Source of the DNA: Streptomyces atratus
Lineage (GTDB): Bacteria; Actinomycetota; Actinomycetes; Streptomycetales; Streptomycetaceae
DNA length: 64,000 nucleotides
NCBI RefSeq assembly: GCF_900119365.1
Contig: NZ_FPJO01000004.1
Span: forward strand, 357,114 to 421,113
Direction: 5' to 3'
Shown: positions 7,219 through 16,389 of the stretch, piece by piece
Layout: the number at the start of each line of letters is the position of its first letter
Numbering within the stretch: position 1 is the first letter of the stretch
Position numbers and translations under genes: made by a program
The notes under the pieces: generated by a model
What the model was told of the DNA's origin: nothing
The model's database searches: none
What the model saw: only the letters and a program-made list of their open reading frames with translations

Positions 7219-9617
7219 GCACAGCGTGTGCCTGGGACTTCAACGGTTACGACCCCAAGGCGGAGCGGACGATCGAAGCCCTGTGCACGCTCGGCAACGG
7301 CAGATTCGCCACCAGGGGCGCGGCGCCCGAGTCGCCTGCTGACGCGGTCCATTATCCCGGCACCTACGCGGCCGGATGCTACGACCGGCTTTCCTCGGAG
7401 GTCGCGGGGAGGCGGGTCGGCAACGAAGACATGGTCAACCTGCCCGACTGGACGCGTCTGCGCTACCGCTGCCTGCCGGACGACGGGCCGGCGGGGGAGT
7501 GGCTCACCACCGATGACCCGAGTCTGCGGCGTCACAAGGTCTCGCTCGATCTGCGCGGCGGCGTTCTCACCCGCCGTCTGCTGTTCCAGGACGGCCACGG
7601 GCGCCGGCTCGGCGTCACCCACACCAGACTCGTTCACATGGGCGACCCGTATCTCGCCGCCCAGAGAACCACCTTTCACGGGTACGGCTGGAGCGGCGCC
7701 GTCGAGGTCGAGTCCGTCATCGACGGTGACGTCACCAACAGCGGCGTCGAGCGATACCGGGGGCTGGACGGGCGCCATCTCACCGGCCACCGCGCCGGAG
7801 CCGAGGCGGACGGCGTGGCCTGGCTGTCCTGCCGGACCCGTTCGTCCCGGACCCGGATCGCGGTCGCTGTTCGAACATCGTCGCGGCCCCTCGTCGCGGT
7901 GGGATCGAGCTGTACCGGAACCGGAACGGTCCAGAGATTCAGGCTGCCGGTCTCCCGCGGGCGTTCCGCCGCCGTCGTGAAGTGCGCCGCTTTGTACACA
8001 TCGCTGGACCGCCCTTCGGGCGACCCTCTGCCGCTTGCTGTCGAGCGCGCATCGCACATGGCGCCGTTCGAGGTGTTGCTGGCCTCCCACCGTGCGGCCT
8101 GGGAACGTCTGTGGAGCCAGGGTGAATTGAAGGTGCCCGGCGAAGCGGGGCGTATCCTTCGGCTTCACCTCTTCCACGTCCTTCAGGCGCTGTCCCCGCA
8201 CACGGCCGAGCTGGACGTCGGAGTGCCTGCCAGAGGACTGCACGGGGAGGCGTACCGAGGGCATGTCTTCTGGGACGAGTTGTTCGTACTGCCCTGCATC
8301 ACCCTGCACTTCCCAGAAGTGGCACGGGGCCTTCTCATGTACCGGCACCGTCGCCTGCCCGCGGCCCGTGACGCGGCCCGCCGGGCGGGCCTGCGAGGGG
8401 CGATGTTCCCCTGGCAGAGCGGCAGTTCGGGCGCCGAGGAGACGCAGACGCTGCATCTCAACCCCCGCTCGGGCCGCTGGCTTCCCGACCACTCGCACCT
8501 GCAGCGCCATGTCGGATCGGCGATCGCCTGGAACGTGTGGCGGTACGGGCAGAGCACCGGCGACACCGGATTCGCCCAGGGGCCGGGGGTGGAGCTGCTG
8601 CTCGACATCGCAGGCTACTGGGGTGCCGCGGCCACCTACGACGCCGATCGCGAGCGCTACCGCATCCGCGGTGTGGTGGGCCCGGACGAGTACCACGACG
8701 CCTACCCCGGGGCCACTGCTCCCGGGATCGACGACAACGCGTACACCAACGTGACCGCGGCCTGGGTGCTCGCACGCGCACTTGAGGCGTACGAGGGGCT
8801 CCCCGAGGCCCGTCGACGGGAGCTGGCCGAGCGACTCGGCCTGGACGACGGGACGCTGAGCCGCTGGGAGGAGATCTCCCGTCGGCTGTACGTGCCGTTC
8901 CACGGCGGTGTCATCGGCCAGTTCGAGGGCTACGGCGAGCTGGCCGAACTGGACTGGGACGCCTACCGCTCCCGTTACTGCGACATCCGCCGACTCGACC
9001 GGATCCTGGAGTCCGAGGGGGACACTGTCAATCGCTATCAGGCGTCCAAGCAGGCCGACACACTCATGCTCGGCTATCTCTTCCGCCCGGCCGAGCTGCG
9101 GTGCCTGTTCGAGCGTCTCGGATACCGGCTCGATGACGAGGTGTGGAGCGCGACGGTCGGCTACTACCTGGATCGCACCTGTCATGGTTCGACCCTCAGC
9201 AGTCTGGTGCACGGCTGGGTGCTCGCGCGGGAGAAAGGTCCGGACGCCTGGCGGTACTGCGAGGAAGCCCTGCTCAGCGATGTGGCGGATGTTCAGGGCG
9301 GCACCACCGGCGAAGGCATCCACCTCGGTGCCATGGCCGGCACCCTCGATCTCGTCGAACGGGGCGTCGCAGGTCTGGAGGCAGGCCCGGACGGGCTCCG
9401 CATCGATCCCATGCCGCTCAGGGAGGTGCCGCGCTGCACGTTCACGTTCTGTTACCGCGGGCACAGGGGCATCCGTGTTCGGCTGCTGCCGGGCCGACTG
9501 GGGATTCGCGTGCCCCGCTCGCGGCCGGCTTCCCCGCTGACCGTGTGCTTGCCCGGCGAGCGGCTGGTGACCGTGGCCGCGGGGGAGCAGCACTGGTTCC
9601 GCCTGCCCGTGCGCTGA
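7215..9617 (+). CDS. Glycoside hydrolase family 65 phosphorylase
   Basis: 800 residues with the GH65 layout: N-terminal beta-sandwich (CTLGNGRFATRGAAPESP), then an (alpha/alpha)6 barrel with YRGHVFWDELFVLP, the catalytic acid in GVVGPDEYHDAYPG, DNAYTNVTAAWVLARA and the phosphate-site region YQASKQADTLML, and a C-terminal beta domain. Family members phosphorolyse maltose, trehalose or kojibiose to beta-glucose 1-phosphate plus a sugar. Substrate cannot be assigned from sequence alone. ATG 7215 overlaps the stop of the ADH remnant. A beta-phosphoglucomutase-type HAD gene lies convergently 90 bp downstream and would convert the product to glucose 6-phosphate. Its position behind DevR-like boxes suggests mobilisation of stored disaccharide under low oxygen. 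Confidence 0.88.
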   Translation: MSTACAWDFNGYDPKAERTIEALCTLGNGRFATRGAAPESPADAVHYPGTYAAGCYDRLSSEVAGRRVGNEDMVNLPDWTRLRYRCLPDDGPAGEWLTTDDPSLRRHKVSLDLRGGVLTRRLLFQDGHGRRLGVTHTRLVHMGDPYLAAQRTTFHGYGWSGAVEVESVIDGDVTNSGVERYRGLDGRHLTGHRAGAEADGVAWLSCRTRSSRTRIAVAVRTSSRPLVAVGSSCTGTGTVQRFRLPVSRGRSAAVVKCAALYTSLDRPSGDPLPLAVERASHMAPFEVLLASHRAAWERLWSQGELKVPGEAGRILRLHLFHVLQALSPHTAELDVGVPARGLHGEAYRGHVFWDELFVLPCITLHFPEVARGLLMYRHRRLPAARDAARRAGLRGAMFPWQSGSSGAEETQTLHLNPRSGRWLPDHSHLQRHVGSAIAWNVWRYGQSTGDTGFAQGPGVELLLDIAGYWGAAATYDADRERYRIRGVVGPDEYHDAYPGATAPGIDDNAYTNVTAAWVLARALEAYEGLPEARRRELAERLGLDDGTLSRWEEISRRLYVPFHGGVIGQFEGYGELAELDWDAYRSRYCDIRRLDRILESEGDTVNRYQASKQADTLMLGYLFRPAELRCLFERLGYRLDDEVWSATVGYYLDRTCHGSTLSSLVHGWVLAREKGPDAWRYCEEALLSDVADVQGGTTGEGIHLGAMAGTLDLVERGVAGLEAGPDGLRIDPMPLREVPRCTFTFCYRGHRGIRVRLLPGRLGIRVPRSRPASPLTVCLPGERLVTVAAGEQHWFRLPVR

Positions 9618-9706
9618 CTTCTCGCAGGCCCAGCGGGGGTCTGCTGGTCGACCGGATCGCTTGACCGGCCCATGGCCTTCGCGCGATCGAGTACGGGCCG
9701 CAGTTC

Positions 9707-10468
9707 TCAGTCCTTCCCGAGGGTCAACAGCTCGCCGGGGTCGGTCACGACCACATCGGCGCCATGGCGGCGCAGTCCGGCCGAATTGCTTCCTGAGGCC
9801 GTACGGTCCACTCCCACCACCAGACCGAATCCGCCCCGCCGGCCGGCCTCGACCCCGGCCAGCGCGTCCTCCAGTACAGCCGCGTCCCGGGCCGGAACAC
9901 CCAGCCGCCGCGCCGCCTCCAGGAAGAGCGCTGGGTCTGGTTTGCCCGGAAGCCCCAGCCGACGCGCTTCGTTGCCGTCCACCACGCTCCGGAAGAGGCC
10001 GATCACGCCTGCCGCGGTCATCAGCTCGGTCGCGTGGCGGGACGCCGAAACAGCGGCACAGGGCATCTGCTCACACCGCAGTGTGTCCAGCAGACGGACG
10101 GTGCCCGGCCAGGCGGCGACACCGTGCGCACGCACGCTCGCGGTGAACAGTTCTTCCTTGCGGGCCGCGACGGCCCACACCGTGGCGGTGCCCGGCGCGT
10201 CGTCGGGATCGCCGCGCGGCAGGTCCAGTCCCCGGGAGGCCAGGAAGCCGGCGGCCCCGTCCAGCCGTGACCGGCCGTCGACATGGCGGAGATAGTCGTC
10301 CACCGGATCGAACGGGCGCTGCCCGCCCGCGGCCGAGAGACAGGCGTCGAATGCACCCTGCCAGGCCGCGGCATGGACCCGTGCGGAATCGATGACCACG
10401 CCGTCGGTATCGAAGACCACGGCCCGCAGTGAGCGCAGGCAGGCGGCCAGGGACGGTGTACCGCTCAT
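9707..10468 (-). CDS. HAD hydrolase, beta-phosphoglucomutase type
   Basis: 253 residues. Motif I is VVFDTDGVVIDS, with nucleophile and acid/base Asp. Cap-domain features are DYLRHVDGRSRLDGAAGFL and RKEELF; motif II is AVSASRHATELM; the motif III Lys is in LPGKPDPALFLEAA; motif IV is AAVLEDALAGVEAGRRGGF. These are the hallmarks of beta-PGM subfamily proteins, usually encoded with GH65 phosphorylases as here. AAGGGA precedes ATG 10468. The expected reaction is beta-glucose 1-phosphate to glucose 6-phosphate. A sugar-phosphatase activity is the main alternative. Confidence 0.82.
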   Translation of the reverse strand: MSGTPSLAACLRSLRAVVFDTDGVVIDSARVHAAAWQGAFDACLSAAGGQRPFDPVDDYLRHVDGRSRLDGAAGFLASRGLDLPRGDPDDAPGTATVWAVAARKEELFTASVRAHGVAAWPGTVRLLDTLRCEQMPCAAVSASRHATELMTAAGVIGLFRSVVDGNEARRLGLPGKPDPALFLEAARRLGVPARDAAVLEDALAGVEAGRRGGFGLVVGVDRTASGSNSAGLRRHGADVVVTDPGELLTLGKD

Positions 10469-10662
10469 GACGGATCCCTTCGCCAGGGAGCCCTCTCCAT
10501 GGCATCACGGCTGCCGGCCGAGGGCGCGCCGACCGCAGGGGCGGGCTTCGTCACCTGCCCGAACGGCCGGGAGCCGTTGTCGGACGGAGCGGCGTGCGGA
10601 CGCGGCCCTCCGATCCGCGGTGAGCGTTTGCCGGGCCTGCCGGTCGGCGACAGGCTGGGAAC

Positions 10663-11691
10663 ATGGCGCGCGTGCCGGCTTCGGGAACGCTGACCGGGTG
10701 GGTCGTAGGGAGCCCTGGTCCGATCGGGGACGGCCCGCTGGTGCGTGTGCGGCGTGCGCTGCCCTCGCCGGGGCCCGGTGAACTGTTGCTGAGGGTGGAG
10801 GCGTGCGGTGTGTGCCGTACCGATCTGCACCTTGCCGAGGGGGACCTGCGTCCGCACCGGGCGTCGGCCGTTCCCGGCCATGAGATCGTCGGCCGGGTGG
10901 CCGCCGTCGGCGAGTCCGTCACGGGCTTCCGGGTCGGTGACCGGGCCGGTGGGGCGTGGCTGCGCAGCACCTGCGGCCACTGCCGCTACTGCCGGGCCGG
11001 TCGTGAGAACCTGTGCCCGGCCTCCCTCTACACGGGCTGGGACGCGGACGGCGGTTTCGCCGACATCACCCTCGTACCGGCCGACTACGCCTACCGGCTC
11101 CCGGAGGACCAGGACGCGGCGCTGCTCGCGCCGCTGCTGTGTGCCGGGATCATCGGTTACCGGGCTCTGCGCCGCAGCGCCCTGCCGCCCGGCGGCCGGC
11201 TGGGGATCTACGGCTTCGGGGCCTCGGCGCATCTGGCGGCGCAGGTAGCCCTGGCCGAAGGAGCGACCGTGCACGTTCTGACCCGGTCGGCACGGGCCCG
11301 TGAACTCGCCCTCGACCTGGGTGCCTCCTCCGCGGGCGGGGCGTACGACCGCCCGCCCGAACCACTGGACTCGGCGATCCTGTTCGCACCGGTCGGTGAG
11401 CTGGTGCCCGTGGCACTGGAGGCACTGGACCGTTCGGGAACGCTCGCCGTCGCGGGCATCCACCTCACCGACATCCCCGTGCTCAACTACCGGCGCCACC
11501 TCTTCGAGGAACGCGATCTGCGCAGCGTCACCTCGAACACCCGGCAGGACGGCCGCGACTTCCTGGACACGGCCGCACGGATCGGCATCCGGGTCACCGT
11601 CAGCCCGTACCCGCTGAGCCGCGCCGACCGGGCCCTGGCGGACCTGGCCGCCGACCGGGTCAGCGGCGCCGCCGTCCTCGTGCCCGGATGA
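10663..11691 (+). CDS. Zinc-dependent alcohol dehydrogenase
   Basis: 342 residues of the medium-chain dehydrogenase family. The catalytic zinc ligands are in CGVCRTDLH and the GHEIVG motif; the structural-zinc Cys quartet is [15 protein letters not shown]; the Rossmann fold begins [16 protein letters not shown]. It resembles the AdhA-like single-domain class that lacks a strict GxGxxG. Oxidising or reducing short alcohols to re-balance NAD(H) would fit hypoxic survival. ATG 10663 follows AGGCTGGGAA. A partial DevR-like box (GGGCCTGCCGGTCGG, 10633-10647) sits just upstream. It is divergent from the beta-PGM gene across about 195 bp. Confidence 0.87.
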   Translation: MARVPASGTLTGWVVGSPGPIGDGPLVRVRRALPSPGPGELLLRVEACGVCRTDLHLAEGDLRPHRASAVPGHEIVGRVAAVGESVTGFRVGDRAGGAWLRSTCGHCRYCRAGRENLCPASLYTGWDADGGFADITLVPADYAYRLPEDQDAALLAPLLCAGIIGYRALRRSALPPGGRLGIYGFGASAHLAAQVALAEGATVHVLTRSARARELALDLGASSAGGAYDRPPEPLDSAILFAPVGELVPVALEALDRSGTLAVAGIHLTDIPVLNYRRHLFEERDLRSVTSNTRQDGRDFLDTAARIGIRVTVSPYPLSRADRALADLAADRVSGAAVLVPG

Positions 11692-11692
11692 C

Positions 11693-11738
11693 CCTCGTTC
11701 CGGCCGGGCCGCCATCCTCGTTCCGGCCGGGCCGCCAT
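11693..11738. repeat. 23-bp tandem direct repeat, two exact copies
   Basis: The unit at 11693-11715 is repeated exactly at 11716-11738, just past the ADH stop codon. The last codons of the ADH gene are a partial third match. It is probably slippage at the gene end; no function is evident. Confidence 0.75.
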
Positions 11739-11804
11739 CCTCGTCCCGCAGCGCCCCACGCTCCCGTCCCCGACGACAGCCGGTTCCGGCACGGGCCCGG
11801 CCAT

Positions 11805-11819
11805 GGGCCGATCGGTCCC
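11805..11819. promoter_or_regulatory. DevR/OsdR-like box without an intact downstream gene
   Basis: GGGCCGATCGGTCCC is a near-perfect palindrome. A looser match, CGGCCACTCGGCCC, follows at 11829. No complete gene starts within 200 bp in either direction. Confidence 0.4.
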
Positions 11820-12169
11820 TCTTCGGCACGGCCACTCGGCCCAGCTCCTGGCCCCCTCGGCACTGCGGCGATGCCCCCTGGGGAGCGACCGTGGATGTCG
11901 GACGTCTTGTCCGGACTCCGCCTCCCGAAGAGGTGACGACGATGCAACGCATCCGGATCAGGATCCGGCCGGGGAGGTCACGCGGTCATGCACAACAGGA
12001 TCTGCGTACTCCCTCCGGTCGGCCCATGCGCTACTGAAGCCCGCAGTCACCGCACCTACGGCGGAGGGCATCATGGCAATGTGGCGGCCGCCGAAAGGGA
12101 CCCGCGATCGGATGACCGGTCGGCCCCTGCCAGGATCCGGCAGGACGACGATCCGACAGGACGACATCG

Positions 12170-13045
12170 TCATTCGTGAGCGATGACGGCGACGGGCGCG
12201 GTGGAGTGATGGAGGATCGCGTGAGCGATCGGGCCGATGTGCGTGCCGACCGAGGACCGGCGGATGCGACGGCCGACGATCACCAGACCCGCCTCGGAAC
12301 CTGCCTCCAGGAGTTGCTCGGAGGAGGGTCCGACCGTCACCCGCGCGTCGAGGTCGACAGCCGGGTACATGTCCCGCCAGGGCCTCAGCATGTCGTCCAG
12401 GCCGGTTCGCTCGACCTGGGCGATCTGGGCATTGACTTCAGGGTTGTACGCGGATCCGGACCCGGCCAGAGGGGGCAGCATCCAGCTGTGCAGCGCATGG
12501 AGTGTGCAACCCCGCCGTGATGCCTCGCCGAATGCGAAGGAGAGCAGGGCGTCGCACGGCCGACCGGTGTCGACGCCCACGACCACGCCGCGGTCCAGGT
12601 GCCGCCCCTGGGCGTGCGGCAGCGCGTCCTCGGTCGCGCGTACCAGGACGACGGGCTGCTCCACGGAGTGGATGACGGCCATGCCGACGGAACCGAGGAC
12701 GAAACCCCTGAGCGTGCCCAGTCCTCGGGAGCCGAGCACCAGCATGCTCGCGCCCGCTGCGGCATGGGCCAGTGAGCGCGCTGGTTGTCCGTCGAACGAT
12801 TCGGCGCTGATCTCGAGTCGCGGGTGCTTGTCCAGCAGCTCGTCGGAAGCTTCACGTAGGAGGGTCCGAGCCGCCTGGCGGCGCTCTTCGGAACCGGCCG
12901 AGGGAACGCCGAGGGGCGGAGACCATATTTCGGCGTGGACGAGATGGAGGGGCGCATTGCGAAGGAGCGCTTCCCGCGCGCCCCAATGAGCTGCCGCGAC
13001 ACTTTCTGTGGATCCGTCGAGGCCGACGACAATACGCCGGTTCAT
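12170..13045 (-). CDS. Tandem universal stress protein (UspA family)
   Basis: 291 residues. Domain 1 starts RRIVVGLDGSTESVAAAHWG with nucleotide motif GSRGLGTLRGFVLGSVGMAV. Domain 2 starts GVVVGVDTGRPCDALLSFA and ends GRRIRRSSVGTHIGPIAHAI. The ATP-site glycines are present in domain 1 and partly changed in domain 2 (GRR instead of GSR). It lies 63 bp downstream of a CBS-BON gene, third in a probable operon (14358 to 12170). It is less similar to the other two Usps than they are to each other. Confidence 0.88.
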   Translation of the reverse strand: MNRRIVVGLDGSTESVAAAHWGAREALLRNAPLHLVHAEIWSPPLGVPSAGSEERRQAARTLLREASDELLDKHPRLEISAESFDGQPARSLAHAAAGASMLVLGSRGLGTLRGFVLGSVGMAVIHSVEQPVVLVRATEDALPHAQGRHLDRGVVVGVDTGRPCDALLSFAFGEASRRGCTLHALHSWMLPPLAGSGSAYNPEVNAQIAQVERTGLDDMLRPWRDMYPAVDLDARVTVGPSSEQLLEAGSEAGLVIVGRRIRRSSVGTHIGPIAHAILHHSTAPVAVIAHE

Positions 13046-13108
13046 GATGGCCCTCCTCGGACAGGGGGTGCTTCGGGTCGGTGAAGAACTCGCGTACGCG
13101 TGGGCGGG

Positions 13109-13741
13109 TCAGACCTTCTTCTGCTGCTGCCCGGTGTCCATCCGTACATCGTCGGACAGATCGTCCTGCTCGTGGTCGAGCCGGTTGATCACGTCCACGA
13201 CTCCGTCGACGCTCCGGCACAGACGCAGGACGACGGGGACGAGGCTGCGCCGGGCCACGGTGCCACTGAGCGTCACGACGCCATCGGCGACCTCCACGGT
13301 CAGTGACGAGGGACTGAGCCGCAGCGTGTGTGTCAGGATGTCTTCGAGGATTTCCTCCTGGATGGCGTGGTCCCTGCGCAGAAAGAGTTGCAGGAGGTCG
13401 CTGCGGCTCAGGACCCCGATCAGCCGACCTTCGCTGTCGATGACAGGGAGCCTCTTGACCTTGTGCTTCTCCATGACGCGAGCGGCGCGGACCGCGCTCC
13501 ACCCAGGACCTGCGGTGATCGCCGGGTGACTCATGAGATCGACGGCGGTGTTCCCGGTGTCGTGCCGGCGGAGCAGGTCGGCCTCGGAAACGACGCCCAC
13601 GGGGCATCCGTTCTCGTCCAGGACGGGCACGGCGGTGATTCCGAACTCGTCGAGGAGCCGGGCGATCTCCTTGAACGTGGTGCCGCGCTGGACGCTGACG
13701 GCTGCGGGCGTCATGAGGTCGGAGACGCTGCGATGCCTCAT
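13109..13741 (-). CDS. CBS-BON domain protein (paralogue 2)
   Basis: 210 residues: CBS pair ([68 protein letters not shown]) then BON (DHAIQEEILEDIL, SSLTVEVADGVVTLSGTVA). ATG 13741 has GGAGGG 4 nt upstream; ATG 13759 does not, so the shorter form is preferred. It follows paralogue 3 by only 14 bp and precedes a Usp gene, giving the operon CBS-CBS-Usp. Confidence 0.9.
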   Translation of the reverse strand: MRHRSVSDLMTPAAVSVQRGTTFKEIARLLDEFGITAVPVLDENGCPVGVVSEADLLRRHDTGNTAVDLMSHPAITAGPGWSAVRAARVMEKHKVKRLPVIDSEGRLIGVLSRSDLLQLFLRRDHAIQEEILEDILTHTLRLSPSSLTVEVADGVVTLSGTVARRSLVPVVLRLCRSVDGVVDVINRLDHEQDDLSDDVRMDTGQQQKKV

Positions 13742-13755
13742 CGTCGCCCTCCATT

Positions 13756-14358
13756 TCACGAGGGAACTTCGGACTCGAGCCGGGCCGAGACGTCCACGAC
13801 TCCCGGCACCGTGCGCGCGACACGCACCAGCACGTCACCGAGTGACGGGTCGGGGACGGTGCCGCTCAGACGGACGATGCCGTCGGACACATGGACGTAC
13901 ACGGTCGCGGAGCCCTCAGGGATCAGCTGATTCATGATCAGCTCGCGCAGTTCCTGGGCGATGTCCGCGTCCGGACGGAGGTAGATCTTGAGCAGATCAC
14001 CCCGGCTGACCACGCCCACGAGACGTCCGTCGTCGTCGACGACCGGCAGCCGTTTGAGGTGGCCGCGCGCCATCAGCCGGGCGGCCCCCGGTATACCCGC
14101 GTTCCGGGGCACCGTCACGGCGGGGACGGTCATCAGCTGACCGGCGGTGACGGCGCGGGAGTCGTCTTGGCCCTGTGCCTTGAGCAGAAGGTCCGCTTCG
14201 GAGACCACGCCGACGACTCGCCCCTCGTCGGACACGACGGGCAGCGCACTGATCCGCCATTGCCGCATGGCCTCCACGATGTCCTTGAACGGCGCTCCGC
14301 GGTTGACCGTGACGACGGCGTGCGTCATCACGTCGTCGACGGTACGCAGATGTTTCAT
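13756..14358 (-). CDS. CBS-BON domain protein (paralogue 3)
   Basis: 200 residues: [69 protein letters not shown], then BON (DADIAQELRELIMNQL, YVHVSDGIVRLSGTVP). Start ATG 14358 is preceded by GGAGGAACT; the longer upstream open frame reads into noncoding sequence. It is first gene of the CBS-CBS-Usp operon, with a strong DevR-like box 72-86 bp upstream. Confidence 0.9.
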   Translation of the reverse strand: MKHLRTVDDVMTHAVVTVNRGAPFKDIVEAMRQWRISALPVVSDEGRVVGVVSEADLLLKAQGQDDSRAVTAGQLMTVPAVTVPRNAGIPGAARLMARGHLKRLPVVDDDGRLVGVVSRGDLLKIYLRPDADIAQELRELIMNQLIPEGSATVYVHVSDGIVRLSGTVPDPSLGDVLVRVARTVPGVVDVSARLESEVPS

Positions 14359-14429
14359 AGTTCCTCCAGGAACATGCCCCCGTACCTCAGAGCGTCGGCA
14401 CCGTCGGCGTCCGCCGGTAGGACCGCACG

Positions 14430-14444
14430 GGGACTGATCGGCCC
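14430..14444. promoter_or_regulatory. DevR/OsdR-like box of the CBS-CBS-Usp operon
   Basis: GGGACTGATCGGCCC lies about 72-86 bp upstream of ATG 14358 (minus strand). The left half GGGACT equals the mycobacterial DosR half-site core. No clear second copy at 20 bp was seen. Confidence 0.5.
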
Positions 14445-14464
14445 TGTTGCCCCGGCGTGAACGC

Positions 14465-15157
14465 TCAGGTGTTGTCGGCCTCATGTGCAGAATCGTGATC
14501 CGGCTGCAGGTCGTCCACGGCGTATGCGAGGGACTGGTCGACACTGACGACACCGTCGACGGAGAGGCACAGGAGTTCGATGACCGGAATGGTTGAGCGT
14601 TCCTCTACTGTGCCGCTCAGAGTGACGACTCCTTCCTGAACGGTGACTGTCACGCCGCCCGGTGTCAGCCGGAGAGTCCGGCCCAGTACCTCGTCGACGA
14701 TTTCTTCGTGTATGGCGTCATCGCGGCGGAGCATGGGGCGCAGCAGATCCGAGCGGCTGACGATGCCCACGAGCGTGCCGGTGTCATCGATCACCGGAAG
14801 GCGCTTGACGCCCCGCTCGTTCAGGAAGCGCGCCGTCTCGACGATGCCCCACGAGGGCCGGGCCGTGAGCACGGGAGCGGACATGAGATCAGCGGCGGTG
14901 CGGGCGTCCATGGTGCGGTGGTCAACGGCCGCCGTTCCGCGTAGCTGGTCACGGCCCTCTGCTTCCGGCAGACCCGCCTGTCTGCGGAGCAGGTCGGCCT
15001 CCGAGACGATGCCGATGGGGTGGTGGTGGGTGTCCACGACAGGCAGGGCCGAGACATCGTTGTAGGCAAGGCTCCAGGCGACCGTTTTGAGCGATGCTTC
15101 GGGGCTGGCCGTGGCCACGTCCCGGGTCATGACTTCGGCAACAGTGCGGTGCATCAT
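14465..15157 (-). CDS. CBS-BON domain protein (paralogue 4)
   Basis: 230 residues: RTVAEVMTRDVATASPEASL, SALPVVDTHHHPIGIVSEAD, DLMSAPVLTARPSWG, VKRLPVIDDTGTLVGIVSRS, BON (DDAIHEEIVDEVLG, GVTVTVQEGVVTLSGTVEE). It has a longer linker between CBS1 and CBS2 (about 25 extra residues) than paralogues 2 and 3, a feature shared with paralogue 7 at 19050. AAAGGGGAAT precedes ATG 15157. Upstream sequence 15158-15310 contains only weak box-like elements. Confidence 0.9.
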   Translation of the reverse strand: MMHRTVAEVMTRDVATASPEASLKTVAWSLAYNDVSALPVVDTHHHPIGIVSEADLLRRQAGLPEAEGRDQLRGTAAVDHRTMDARTAADLMSAPVLTARPSWGIVETARFLNERGVKRLPVIDDTGTLVGIVSRSDLLRPMLRRDDAIHEEIVDEVLGRTLRLTPGGVTVTVQEGVVTLSGTVEERSTIPVIELLCLSVDGVVSVDQSLAYAVDDLQPDHDSAHEADNT

Positions 15158-15310
15158 GGTCCGATTCCCCTTTCGTGCAGGGCGTCCGTCGTGGGAAGCC
15201 ACGTCATACGGGACGCCGCCCACGACCGGCGACGGGGTACATGCCCGCCGCGGCCCGGACGAGTCGACGGCCAATACACCGTGACGGGTGGCGATGGCAG
15301 CAGCGCGACC

Positions 15311-15985
15311 TCACCGCTCGGTGGACGGGCCATGCGTGACCCCCTGGATGGAGGCGGGCACGGGGCCGTCCACGGGTGCGGTCACATGACTCACGACCGC
15401 GACCACCCCGTCGAGCTGTTCGGCAAGGTAGGCCAGGATCGCGATCTGGCTCCGGCTCTCCAGCCGGCCCTCCAGGGTGACAACACCGTCGATGACGTGG
15501 ACGGTGACCGCGTCGGGCCCGAGCCCCATGGCGCTCACCAGCACGTCCTGGATGATGCGTCGTCGTATCTCTGCGTCGGGTCGAAGGAAGAGACGCAGCA
15601 GGTCCCGGCGGGTGACAATGCCGACAAGCCTGTCCTCGTCGTCCACGACCGGAAGCCTTTCCACACCACTGCGCGTCATCAGCCGGGCGGCCCCCGGCGC
15701 GCTCTCCACCGCGTGGACGGTCACCGCCGGCGTCGACATGATCTCGGCAGCGGTGCATTCCGCTCCGGACGAGGCCGTGGCACCGGCATCAGGATGACCC
15801 GCCGCCTGCCTGCTCAGCAGATCGCTTTCGGAGACGACACCGACAACCCGATCCTCGTCGTCGAGCACGGGCAGTCCACTGATGTCGTGCTGGGCGAGCA
15901 GCTTCGCGACCTCCTTGAAGGAGGTGAGAGAGACGACCGAGACGACGTCGTCGGTCATCAGGTCTCCCACCTTGATGTGTTTCAT
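15311..15985 (-). CDS. CBS-BON domain protein (paralogue 5)
   Basis: 224 residues: IKVGDLMTDDVVSVVSLTSF, GLPVLDDEDRVVGVVSESDL, AAEIMSTPAVTVHAVES, VERLPVVDDEDRLVGIVTRR, BON (DAEIRRRIIQDVLV, AVTVHVIDGVVTLEGRLESR). GGGAGGT lies 6 nt before ATG 15985. The 579-codon open frame that includes it is only partly coding. Its promoter region carries three tandem DevR-like boxes, the densest array in the window. Confidence 0.9.
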   Translation of the reverse strand: MKHIKVGDLMTDDVVSVVSLTSFKEVAKLLAQHDISGLPVLDDEDRVVGVVSESDLLSRQAAGHPDAGATASSGAECTAAEIMSTPAVTVHAVESAPGAARLMTRSGVERLPVVDDEDRLVGIVTRRDLLRLFLRPDAEIRRRIIQDVLVSAMGLGPDAVTVHVIDGVVTLEGRLESRSQIAILAYLAEQLDGVVAVVSHVTAPVDGPVPASIQGVTHGPSTER

Positions 15986-16060
15986 GGCGGTACCTCCCGC
16001 CGTCTCACGGTGATTCACCCGGACACGATGCCGGCGGTTGTTCAGGAACCACGATCCTTC

Positions 16061-16115
16061 GGGCCGCACGGGGACAGGAGGGCCGAACGGGGCGTGACCG
16101 GGACCGATCGGACCC
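16061..16115. promoter_or_regulatory. Triple DevR/OsdR-like box array
   Basis: GGGCCGCACGGGGAC (16061), GGGCCGAACGGGGC (16080) and GGGACCGATCGGACCC (16100) start 19 and 20 bp apart, 76-130 bp upstream of CBS-BON paralogue 5. The helical phasing argues for cooperative binding of dimers on one face. Confidence 0.55.
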
Positions 16116-16161
16116 GGCCTCGGGCACCATGGCACCTGGGGCCCGCAGGATTCTCCCGACA

Positions 16162-16196
16162 GGGTCCGTCGGCCCCGGGGCGGTCCTGAGCGGCCC
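16162..16196. promoter_or_regulatory. Second pair of DevR/OsdR-like boxes
   Basis: GGGTCCGTCGGCCCC (16162) and GGTCCTGAGCGGCCC (16182) start 20 bp apart. No gene was recognised in 16197-16389 on the plus strand, so the pair may add to the array at 16061-16115 or serve a lost gene. Confidence 0.4.
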
Positions 16197-16389
16197 TCTC
16201 CCCGCAGGGGCAAGCGGTTCCAGTGTGAGAGCTCACCCTTCAGCGGCCTCGGTGAGGAGCAACCAAGGAGCCCCACGCCGGCCGGACCGGAGGTGGCGCG
16301 AGGCGCTTCGTCGTTCAGAGAGTGCCGCGACGGTGCAGTCGCGTCGTCTCGTTGATGACCGTTTCCCTGAAACCGCTCTCCCAGGAACT

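Larger units (their letters stand above)
11692..12169. other. Gene-poor interval with repeats and DevR-like boxes
   Basis: Between two convergent genes there is no convincing coding sequence, yet there are several box-like palindromes (11805-11819, 12097-12111, 12110-12126). There is also a 37-codon frame at 12073-12186, preceded by GGAGGG, that runs into the 3' end of the Usp gene. It starts MAMWRPPKGTRDR and is not recognised. The interval may be the residue of a deleted regulon gene that kept its promoter. Confidence 0.3.

Noticed and set aside
7005..9593. An 862-codon open frame antisense to the GH65 gene
   Set aside because: High-GC genes leave long antisense frames. This one shows no domain or ribosome binding site and mirrors a clear GH65 gene.
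11693..11738. Possible start of a CRISPR array
   Set aside because: Only two abutting copies with no spacers and no cas genes.
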